This document shows positions 25,611-35,391 of a stretch of DNA of 64,000 nt, piece by piece. The first letter of the stretch is position 1. Each line of letters begins with the position of its first letter. This stretch comes from Silurus meridionalis. Its lineage: Eukaryota > Chordata > Actinopteri > Siluriformes > Siluridae. A model generated the notes under the pieces. The model worked only from the letters and a program-made list of their open reading frames with translations, was not told the origin of the DNA and ran no database searches. Both the position numbers and the translations under genes were made by a program. The DNA lies in contig NC_060884.1 of the NCBI RefSeq assembly GCF_014805685.1, positions 16,310,356 through 16,374,355 of the forward strand, read 5' to 3'.

Positions 25611-26051
25611 AATAGTGAATTTTATTTGATCATGAAATGTACCATACTGTCTTAATACACTTTGGATAAAACTTTAAGTTCTCCAAAGCAAGTATAACCC
25701 AGAAACCATGGCACGATCAAAAGAAAGTTTCTCCCTCCAGAATTTCAGGTCATAGCATTGACCATACCCCCAAAGATAGGTGGGGTTCAGGACCTTTCAA
25801 ATAATCAGTCAGTCAAGTCAAGTAAGCTCGCTCACTCGGCTCGATCAGAAAGGTTCGGACGCCTGGGGCCTGGAGAGTCGGACACTTAGAACAGCCCAGC
25901 AGTGACTCTTCGAGACGGGATCTCAAATCCTTTTGAGATCTTCCAGCAAGCTTTACCTTCAAGAACAACACCTGCTCTGATCTTCAGGAGAACCTGGAAG
26001 AACATCTGACTCCTAACCGACTCAAAGATTCCTTTGTCTACCGCATCCGGA

Positions 26052-26441
26052 CTCTTGTGCAAACAAGCCAATGCAAGTGACCGTTTTACCAACCAATTTA
26101 GATGCGTGTTTAAGTTTGAGCCCCTTAATTTTAAGGTAAATTTGAATTCTTTTGATGAGTTTTCATTTAGGATGTGATTAATTTTAAAGTTTAAGCTTGC
26201 CATTCCTTTCCTTTCTTTCTCTGTTTCCTTCTTTTTCCTTCTCTTCCTCTTGTGCAAACAAGCCAATGCAAGTGACCGTTTTACCAACCAATTTAGATGC
26301 GTGTTTAAGTTTGAGCCCCTTAATTTTAAGGTAAATTTGAATTCTTTTGATGAGTTCTCATTTAGGATGTGATTAATTTTAAAGTTTAAGTTTGCCATTC
26401 CTTTCCTTTCTTTCTCTGTTTCCTTCTTTTCCCTTCTCTTC
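26052..26441. repeat. 195-bp tandem duplication
   Basis: Two adjacent, nearly identical 195-bp units, each starting CTCTTGTGCAAACAAGCC and ending in a CTTTCTTTCTCTGTTTCC-type pyrimidine run. Because 195 is divisible by three, a 170-codon minus-strand frame (25886-26398) carries two 65-residue copies. I do not regard that frame as a gene. Confidence 0.9.
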
Positions 26442-27310
26442 CTCCTATTCCCTAATTTGAACTTTTTGTTTATTTTTATATATTTATTATTATTATTTTT
26501 TTAAATTTTTATTTATTTATTTGTATGTTTGTGTAGTTAGTCCTATGTTGTGTTTTGTCTCATTCATTAAACGCTGTATTTTTTCATAAGTGATTGTCTC
26601 TGAGTGCCGCTCACATTTCAAGGTTCCTGCAACATTCAATCTGAACTACATGCTCTATTTATCATACGGTATAAAGTAAAGGGGGGTCGCGTCTTCCTTG
26701 GCCGGCTAGATACCTCTTTTATAGAATTAATAAAAGATTAAACTGTCTGTTTGGCGGACGAACAGACCAAATAAGTGTAACGTTAATTCCATTACCATCA
26801 ATTCAACTTAATTTAAATATTTAGGAGTAAATATAACCTGTTATAATTACTTATAAATATTTCCTTTTCTTTGCGAGCTAAATTCGCTACAACCTGGTCC
26901 TCGTTACAGGCCACCCTTTATAAACGCCAGTTCCAGAGTCACAAGCTGTCGGCTCTAAAAGGTCATGCTATGGATCTCGTGGATCTCAGACTGCCAGCTT
27001 TTCCCGCTGGTCACTCCGTGGACTATCTCCGCTCCATGGATCATCTCCGCTCTGCTCCATGGATCTTCTCTGCTCTGTGAATCATCTCCGTTCCATGGAT
27101 CATCTCTGTTCTGTGGACTATCTCTGTTCCATGGATTATCTCCGCTCCGCTCCGTGGATCATCCCCGAATTACGGACCAAACCCGCATGATGGTTCGTAA
27201 CTCTCTCGAACGTTATGATAGAGCTACTCCCGCTTCTGGATTGTGGTCTGTGCCCTGACAGAAGAATCGACCTAAACCGAAACAAAAAGAGGAGAAATCG
27301 CTCTACCGCG

Positions 27311-27690
27311 ATGGACGCGCAGCCCGACTCCGCTTCGGGTTTTCCCCGGAAGCCCGCTGCCGCTCCTCGCGGATCATGCTCACCAGCTTCAGCTCATCCA
27401 CGAGCGGCCAAGAGTCCAATGGCATTCCTGGCTCGCATCTCCGGGGACGCGACCGAATGGAGCGGCTTCCTGAGGAGCATCAGCCAATTTTTTGAGGTAC
27501 ATTTATCCTAATTCCCCACTGAATAAGCCAAGATTGTGTTCCTCATCGCGCTTCTGACAGGAAAGGCTCTTTCTTCGGCCAGCATAATGTGGAGCGCCAA
27601 TTGGGACAATCTTGGCTCTTATGCCAGTTTCATCAGGCTAATCATGGGAATGTTTGGGATGGTTACAGCGGATCTCCACTACAACCCCCT
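27311..27690 (+). pseudogene. LTR-retroelement gag remnant
   Basis: Starts MDAQPDSASGFPRKPAAAPR and contains FLARISGDATEWSGFLRSIS, QFFEVHLS, FPTE, AKIVFLIALLTGKALSSAS and an NLGSYASFIRLI segment. This is the pattern of the retrotransposon gag capsid domain (Gypsy/Sushi type, PTE..K..FLI.LLTG.AL). Two stops (about 27510 and 27524) break it. A promoter-distal LTR lies directly upstream. No pol domains follow, so this element is largely deleted. Confidence 0.65.
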
Positions 27691-28112
27691 CAGTTCTGAG
27701 AGGGCTCTGCTCCAGAGTTCCTCCAAGCGCTCCACTCGACTCCTGTGCACCTCAGAGCGCGTCTCTCAGCTCCAGTGTTCCGCCGAGGGTGCCACTCCGC
27801 TCCAGGGTTCCTCTGAGCACTCCACCTCTGATCCAGTGCACCTCCAAGCGCGTCTCCCGGCTCCAGTGCACCTCTGAGCGCGACTCTTAGTAGACCTCCA
27901 AACACGCCACTCTGCCGAGGAGGCCTCTCAGCCTCTGAACTCCGCCAGGGAGCCGCTCGGGCTTTGAACTCTGCCGAGGAAGCCGCTCGGCCTCTAAACT
28001 CTGCAGAGGGCGCCGCTCGGCCTCTGAACTCCGCCGGGGGCGTCGCTCGGCCTCTGAACCATGCCAAGGGCGTCGCTCGGCCTATGACCTCTGCCGAGGA
28101 GGCCGCTCAGCC
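27690..28112 (+). repeat. 30-bp coding-type tandem repeats
   Basis: Two tracts. From 27700 to 27890 imperfect units resemble CTCCAGTGTTCCGCCGAGGG. From about 27900 to 28112 there are about seven units of GCTCGGCCTCTGAACTCCGC with 10 more bases. The unit encodes about ten residues (PLNSAEEAAR and variants). It probably formed the C-terminal repeat region of the gag just upstream. Confidence 0.75.
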
Positions 28113-28780
28113 TCTAAACTCAAAATTATTACCGACCAGGAGTTTAATGTAATGTATTTGACAAAAACGTGGTTTAAACAGAACGAATATGTAGCATTAA
28201 TTGAAGCGGGTCCTCCTGGGTATAGTTACATACACCAGCCCCGTCCAAATGGCAGAGGAGGCGGAGTCGCAAATATTTATAATAATAATAATAAAATAAT
28301 AAAAGTGTCACACAAAAAACTAAGCACAAATGTAACACATTTGAAGTTCTTTACACCAACATAAAATATTTATAGTCTGAAATCAGGTCTAGTCAGTCAA
28401 TTCTATAATTATTATTTATAGACCCCTCCAGGGCCCTACTCTGATTTTTAATTGAATTTGCAGATTTCATCACAAATCTAGCTACTTCTTTAGACAAAGC
28501 ATTAATTGTTGCTGACTTTTATATTAATTTTGATCATCAGGAAGACTCTTTCAGAACAGCAGTTGTGTCCATTCTAGATTGAATAGGAATAATACAGAAT
28601 GTTATAGGACACACTCTTAGTCCTAGAAACACACTTGATTTAGTATTAACATTTGGATTCAATATAAAAATTATAGTCATAATTTCACAGTCTGAAGCTA
28701 TTTCCGATCATTATCTTATTTGATTGATCGCTATCAGTAAATAAGTAAATATTTTATAGTTATTAGTTATAAAAATTACT
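28113..28780 (+). pseudogene. L2 endonuclease remnant
   Basis: Frames include KIITDQEFNVMYLTKTWFKQ, EAGPPGYSYIHQPRPNGRGG and later LDKALIVADFYINFDHQED, ISDHYLI. These are the ordered motifs of the AP-type endonuclease of L2/CR1 LINEs (TETW, PPGY, GRGGG, GDFN-like, SDH). The GDFN motif reads ADFY and several frameshifts are present. Confidence 0.75.
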
Positions 28781-28794
28781 TATTTCTTCACATA

Positions 28795-29172
28795 GTGAGT
28801 CCTCCACACTCTCTGGGGGTAAAGTTTGGTGTTCTGCAAGGATCTGTCTTAGGCCCACTGCTTTTCTCTATATATATGCTGCCTCTGGGTAAAAGTATAC
28901 ATAAACAGGGTAATCGCTTTCATTGCTATGCTGATGATACACAGTTGTATATTTCAGCAAAGTCAGATGAGAGAGATCAGCTTAACAATGTTGAGGAGTG
29001 TGTAAAGGGCATTAGACAGCAGATGCTTGATAACTTCCTTCTGCTCAACTCAAATAAGACGGAAGTACTTTTACTAGGACCACATGCAGCTAGAAGTAAA
29101 CTTTCCCATTACATCTGGTTCCTCACAAGGTTTCTACCTTATGCCACCTCGGGGAGTTTTTTCTTGTCATAA
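28795..29172 (+). pseudogene. L2 reverse transcriptase palm fragment
   Basis: A 125-codon frame with [20 protein letters not shown] (motif B region; VPQGS reads VLQGS) and [16 protein letters not shown] with an intact YADD catalytic box. After [10 protein letters not shown] the frame runs into 3' UTR-derived sequence, so the C-terminal domain is deleted. Confidence 0.85.
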
Positions 29173-29338
29173 TCACCACTGGCTTGCTCATCAGAGACAA
29201 ACTTACACATAAAGAATATCTTATTCATTCTTTATCAAAACATCTGTGTAAAGCTGCTTTGAGACAATGTTCATTGTCAAAAGCGCTATACAAATAAAAA
29301 TAATTTGAATTGCATTGAATTGAATTGTATTGAATTTT

Positions 29339-29820
29339 TTTATTATTAATTAAATCCTTTGTAAATGTTTTACATAAGTTGATTTAAAGGGGTGAAAGAA
29401 GAAAAATGACCAGGGGTTCCAAAATGAGCTGTGTAATTAGGTAAAACTCTGTAATTTTATGTAATTAACATAAAAAATCTTTGTCTAATCATATCAATTT
29501 GCTGGCTTCCTAACAAACAAAAAACATTTAAAGCTATTTTTACTAGCGTATATGAAATCGCAAAATGTAAAAAGAAAACATTTGAAAATGTCTTCTTGTA
29601 ACCTTTAGGCACCATCAGAAAGTAACACATCAGGGTAATAAAAACAAACTCTTTCAACTAATTGAAAAATAATAGAAACATTTTTTAGAGCATAAGATCA
29701 TGCTAAAAGAGTACTTCATTCAAAACATTTGGTCACACTGGCATATAATAAAAACATTGTAGTCACAGTCAGACTTTAAATGTAGACTTCAGATAAAAAA
29801 GACACAGGTTTACACAAAAA
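29339..29820. other. No gene recognised
   Basis: AT-rich spacer between the L2 tail and the Tc1 element. Confidence 0.6.
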
Positions 29821-29822
29821 TA

Positions 29823-31259
29823 CAATGGGGCAAAAAAAAGTATTTAGTCAGCCAACAATTCTGCAAGTTCTCCCACTTAAAAAGATGAGAGAGGCCGGTA
29901 ATTTTCATCATAGGTACACTTCAACTATGAGAGACAAAATGAGAAAAAAAAATCCAGAAAATCACATTTATTTTGCAAATAATTTATTTGCAAATTATGG
30001 TGGAATATAAGTATTTGGTCACCTAGAAAAAGAGCAAGATATTTGGCTCTCACAGACCTGTAACTTCTTCTTTAAGAGACTCCTCTGTCCTGCACTTGTT
30101 ACCTGTATTAATGGTACCTGTTTGAACTCATTATCAATATAAAAGACACCTGTACACGACCTCAGTCAGACTCCAAACTTCACTATGGCCAAGACCAAAG
30201 AGCTGTCAAAGGACACCAGAAACATAATTATAGACCTGCACCAGGCTGAGAAGACTGAATCTGCAATAGGTAAGGAGCTTGGTGTGAAGAAATAAACTGT
30301 GGGAGCAATTATTAGAAAATGGAAGACATACAAGACCACTGATAATCTCCCTCGATCTGGGAATCCACGCAAGATCTCACCCCGTGGGGTCAAAATGATC
30401 ACAAGAACGGTGAGCAAAAATCCCAGAACCACACAGGGGGACCTAGTGAATGACCTGCAGAGAGCTGGGACCAAAGTAACAAAGGCTACCATCAGTAACA
30501 CACTACGCCGCCAGGAATCCTCCAGTGCCAGACGTGTCCCCCTGCTTAAGCCAGTACATGTCTGGGCCCATCTGAAGTTTGCTAGAGAGCATTTGGATGA
30601 TCCAGAAGAGAATTGGAAAAATGTCATATGGTCAGATGAAACCAAAATAGAACTTTTTGGTAAAAACTCAACTTGTCGTGTTTGGAGGAGAAAGAATGCT
30701 GAGTTGCATCCAAAGAACACCATACCTATTGTGAAGCATGGGGGTGGAAACTTCATGCTTTGGGGCTGTTTTTCTGAAAAGGGACCAGGACGACTGATCC
30801 GTGTAAAGGAAAGAATGAATGGGGCCATGTATCGTGAGATTTTGAGTGAAAACCTCCTTCAATCAGCAAGGGCATTGAAGATGAAACGTGGCTGGGTCTT
30901 TCAGCATGACAATGATCCCAAACACACTGCCCGGGCAGTGAATGGGCCAAACTACCAGCAACAGTGTGTAAAAACCTTGTGGAGACTTACGAAAAACATT
31001 TGATTTCTGTCATTGCCAACAAAGGGTATAAACAAAGTATTAAGATGAACTTTTGTTGTTGACCAAATACTTATTTTCCACAATCATTTGCAAATAAATT
31101 CTTCAAAAATCAGACCATGTGATTTTCTGGATTTATTTTTCTCATTTTGTCTCTTATAGTTGAAGTGTACCTATGATGAAAATTACAGATCTCTCTCATC
31201 TTTTTAAGTGGGACAACTTGCACAATTGATGGCTGACTAAACACTTTTTTGCCCCACTG
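29823..31259 (+). mobile_element. Tc1-like transposon with both ends
   Basis: 1,437 bp from CAATGGGGCAAAAAAAAG to TTTTTTGCCCCACTG, flanked by TA on both sides (29821-29822 and 31260-31261). The termini are long inverted repeats: the left block at 29890-29965 (CATAGGTACACTTCAACTAT region) is repeated inverted at 31116-31190. It carries one transposase pseudogene. Confidence 0.92.
30185..31003 (+). pseudogene. Tc1-family transposase, broken
   Basis: Starts MAKTKELSKDTRNIIIDLHQ with a paired-like helix-turn-helix. TAA at codon 37 (30293-30295) interrupts it, then it is open to 31003. It keeps the [10 protein letters not shown] linker, the first catalytic Asp ([13 protein letters not shown]) and the second ([11 protein letters not shown]). 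Right after this the family's SPDLNPIE block, with the third acidic residue, is missing, and the frame jumps to a [12 protein letters not shown] tail. An internal deletion of roughly 50 codons plus the stop make it non-functional. Confidence 0.9.
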
Positions 31260-31902
31260 TATGTGTAGCTGTAAACCATTAGTCGGGCATGTGGAATAGT
31301 GATACGAAGCATGTGACACACCTTCTGTTTTTAATGCTGTTATTTTTTTTATTTATTGATTAACGCATTTGTACACTAAATGGATTTGGACTTTGGGTTG
31401 CTAATACAGCATAAACAAATGTTAAAACATATTTGGAACTTTCATGGAAGCAAACATAATTTACATATTTTATCTTCTAAAATCCAATTTGGAAGTTTGG
31501 CTTTGTAATAAAATTGCTCCTAAAAAGATACTGCTTGCAAATTCAGAACATGTTATCCTCTTCAGATTACTACAGACTGCTCATTTTATTTTCTTTATGC
31601 TTTCGTGAATTCTAATTGACAAGTTTCCCTCGGTACACAGATCCGAAAAATAAACTGCATATTTTCTGCATTACAAAATGCCTTTGTACTATTGTTTTTA
31701 GCATGATATGGACATTTTTGGGTTATCAGTGTATTCCTGTGTGTGATAGTGTGTTTATGATTCCATTCTTGTGTCCATTTATCCGAGATTTTGATTTGAT
31801 GCCATATTAAATAATTAATGAGTGATTGAATGTAGGATTATGGAATTAGCAATGTAACTGTTAAATGCACAGTCTGTCCATCAAATCATCACCAATAAAT
31901 CA

Positions 31903-31907
<5 letters not shown>

Positions 31908-31965
<58 letters not shown>
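31908..31965. repeat. (TA)n microsatellite
   Basis: About 29 TA units, then about 13 T. Confidence 0.97.
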
Positions 31966-31973
<8 letters not shown>

Positions 31974-32327
31974 TTTTCTGGGAAACAAAGTAGAAATTTT
32001 AAACAGATATTTTTATATTACATATTTACATCTTATATAGGTTATATAATAATCTTGGCACATGGCAAACATTTTGTTTTACACTAACCATTTGTTTGGT
32101 AGATTGGTTTAAACAATTCATAAATTAAATACACATCTACTATTTACTCTATGGGCAAAACCTATGTTTAAGGCCTGACTTTTGCCTGTGAAGACTGCAA
32201 TTATTGTGAAAAAAGGATAAACCAACATGAATACCAGAGAGCTGACAAGGAAAAAACAAGCCATTTTGAAGCTGAAAAAATGTGGGGATGGGTGGATCAG
32301 AGCCAATGTACAAGCAATGGTTTGTAA

Positions 32328-32429
<102 letters not shown>

Positions 32430-32651
32430 GGGCATGGCTAATACAACAATTTGTAGTGTACTAAAAAAAGAAAGAAACGACTCGTGTATTGACAACCTGA
32501 GATTTTGATTCAAATCAATAACACTGCACTGCAGTGGTTTGGCATCCCATTCTTTGTTTATTTCCTTGTGCTTAGTGTCAAAATGTGATAAGATGCATTT
32601 ATTTAACATTTATTTATTAGATATACAATGGAATTCTAATCCAGAACACTT

Positions 32652-32955
32652 ACAGTTTTTCTCAGTTGCTTAGGAGTGTTTCTCAGATCAGAAATTAAAC
32701 AACTATCAAAACTACTTGTTTAACCTCCACGTCATGTTGTGCACATCATAAAACCAATTCTCGTTGTTTTGGTCAAATTGCAAATGCTTTGGTACATTTA
32801 TTTACAGTTTTTCTCAGTCGCTTTGGAGCATTTCTCAGATCACAAATGAAATTCTCAAAACTACTTGTTCAAACTCCACATCATTTAGTCATTTGTGCTC
32901 ATTATAAGAACATTTCTCGTAGCTTTGATCAAATTGCGAATGCTTTGGTACATCA
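32652..32955. repeat. 152-bp tandem repeat, two units
   Basis: Two adjacent diverged copies each start ACAGTTTTTCTCAGT and end TTTGGTACAT(C/T)AT. Shared words include CATTTCTCAGATCA, AAAACTACTTGTT and GGTCAAATTGCAAATGC. It looks like a short satellite-type array or a fish repeat of unknown family. Confidence 0.85.
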
Positions 32956-35391
32956 TTTAATCGATTGTGTACAAGTGTATGCTTTTTCCTACATCTGTTG
33001 TTTATGTAATGTTGATAAAAATATATTATACTAATTTTACCTAAATAGTCTTAACTTCTCATCACATCACATCTCTCTCACTCTGCAGAAGATATGTGGT
33101 GCTAAACATTACTTTTCCCCGCATGATAATACCATTAGATACTTGCATCACCTTCTGAATCTAAAGATTGAATCATCACCTTTTTCCACTAATGAAATAC
33201 ATCAAACCAATTAAATAAAAATGAAAATTAGAGGCACAAAACTGGTGAAACACTGCCTTCTATATAAAAGTGTATTTAACTTGGGGGCCCCTGAAGAAGA
33301 TCTGCTATTTTCCTCCAAGACTAGCTCTTTTGCTGGACTCAGACTGAAGGAGGCTTCCCACAAGTGGCAAATACGGCTTCTTTTTTTAGCTGCAAAAATA
33401 TAGAATGGTTTCTGTCTAATCCTCTTTTGTAAAAGCAGATTTACATTCACCATTCCAAAGAATGTTTTTATATTTCAGTTTCATCTGCTGCCATGTCCAA
33501 CTTACTCATTTACATCTCACTCATTTGAATTTAAAGCAACAGATAAATCCATCATACAATTTGCTAATTTTCTCAGTTTCTTTGACCTTGAGAGATTATT
33601 ATTAAGAGATTCATGTATTTTCATGTATTTATTTTCTTTGACTAGAACAAATGTATAAAAAATGTTCTTTTACTGTAAAAAAAAATATTTTAATGAATTT
33701 ATTGTGTCGGTGTCCTGCAATAGAGTTAGAAACAGATGCAAATGTAGGTTAGCCTTTTTACTTGAAAATGACACAAGCAGACAATACTGTACCAATGCAT
33801 GAAGCAAGGATTATAAATGTGGATCACAGAAAATTGTAAGCAATCAGTAAATAGAAAAATGCTGACAAAACTACAATACAAGTAAGAGCAATGAAGAAAT
33901 GATAAAAAAAAAAAAATAGAAGTGAGTTACAGATATGTCAGTAAAAGCACATTACTTTAAAACTAAGTATCTAAAATCTGTTGAAAAGGGTGTGGGTATA
34001 ATTCTGTTTCTGTGTTTCTGTGTGATTAAACTGTGACACACACCAGTGATGGATACTATAGTTCACGGTGGCCATGTTTCTGGTGGATTCTCGTGCTTGT
34101 GTGACAGTTGGCTGTTATTTTCCCCACTGCTTGTTGAGTTTTGTTAATTGCAAAGATGCTGCTATTCTGCAGTAATGTTTTTAAATGTATTATTAGTTTC
34201 TAATTTAATATGAAGTTTATGTGCAGTGGAATAAAAATAAATAATTCCTATTTTCCATATCATATTGCAAAATCTTTAATACCCAAAGTCGTGTGTGTAT
34301 TTAAATGTCGCATGACAGTGTCACCTGAACTTTGTTCATGGAATGAACCTATTTTTATTAAGCCCTAAATTTATAAGCTCACTTGTCCCCCACACAGGCC
34401 ATCCATTGTTTCTGTATTCTGATTATTTTTTCCTTTGAAAGTTCCAGTTTTTGTTCTTTTCTTTTGACACTTGTTTGGCTTCCATTGTCTATTACATATT
34501 TAAATACAAGGTCTGATCTGTCTCACCATCGCTCTCCTCTTCTCAGTCTCCTGGGACTGCAGTGAGTGTCCTCTGCTGTCATGTGTGTGCAAATAAACCC
34601 TCTGCTTTGCAACATGGTTTAATTAAGCTGTTCATCAAAACATGTGCCTTATTTAGTTTGGGTTGTGCAAATGATATTTCTATCTCTCTTGTCATAAATA
34701 AGAGAGGAAATGTACTGGATTGGGACATGCAAGCAAATCCAACCTTCACATTCATGGAATAAAAATGTACTTTAACTGAGATATTTCATTGGCTTACAGT
34801 CTGAAATTATGATATCATTGTTATGTTGTTATTGTTGCTATAATTAAGTAATCAATTTAATAGTATTTTTGCTTTATTGTGTTACTATTCATCAAAATTT
34901 TATGTCAGCAAAACCCTATATATATTTAGGTTTGGGGTTCAATTTGATCCTAAACACAGTGTGTTCATCAAAACTGTTTAAAACCTGGTTCAGTGCTGAA
35001 ATTCCTTTAGTAACAGTTCGCCAAAGGGTTGGCTCCATCCACCCTCAAAGTCTACACATCCACTATTTCTGCGTATCTTGCCCCGTGGCGGGGCAATCAC
35101 TGGCCATGTCGACATGTGTTAATCTTGCACAGTAATATAATCAAAGGTTTTCATGGAAACCTATTTTTAAAATCGAATCTATTTGTTAGCATGGTTGTTT
35201 AGGTGTGTGTTTTACACTTAGCTGTGTGTATGGGGCAGAATAAGAGAAAAGATCCACTGATCTGTTGCCTATTGAAGATGTAAGGTGAATGAGAAATATA
35301 ATAAAAGTATTTGAATTTCCAAGTTGTCTATGATTTGAGTAACAGTAACAGGTTTAGAAACTTAAAAATGTATAACCCTCCTTTTGCTAAA
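32956..35391. other. No gene recognised
   Basis: AT-rich DNA; frames of up to 88 codons (for example 34869-35135) lack recognisable features or plausible splice context. Confidence 0.55.

Larger units (their letters stand above)
24757..27260 (+). repeat. Candidate 5' LTR with a secondary insertion
   Basis: Begins TGTCAGGTTTCCACCTGCC inside L2 endonuclease sequence and ends GTGCCCTGACA, the inverted complement of its start, directly before a gag region. The inner end has CTTTATAAACGCC (TATA-like, about 26920) and short CTCCGTTCCATGGATCAT-type repeats (27010-27165). At 2.5 kb it is too long for one LTR. The middle, with (CA)n and the repeats below, is probably another insertion. LTR limits are inferred. 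Confidence 0.45.
21988..29338 (+). mobile_element. L2-type LINE split by later insertions
   Basis: Pieces of one + strand L2 element occur in the right order: 5' UTR/ORF1 (about 21990-22446), the beginning of the endonuclease (24730-24756), the rest of the endonuclease (28113-28780), the RT palm (28795-29100), and 3' UTR with tail (29110-29338). Between them sit an RTE-like LINE (22455-24721) and an LTR element (24757-28112). The 3' end carries the L2 signature (AGCTGCTTTGAGACAATG, AAAGCGCTATACAAATAAA) and a TTGAATTGAATTG tail. Other parts of RT are deleted. Confidence 0.8.

Noticed and set aside
25886..26398. 170-codon minus-strand frame with two 65-residue repeats
   Set aside because: It is produced by the 195-bp tandem duplication in non-coding repeat sequence; lysine-rich low-complexity content and no family resemblance.
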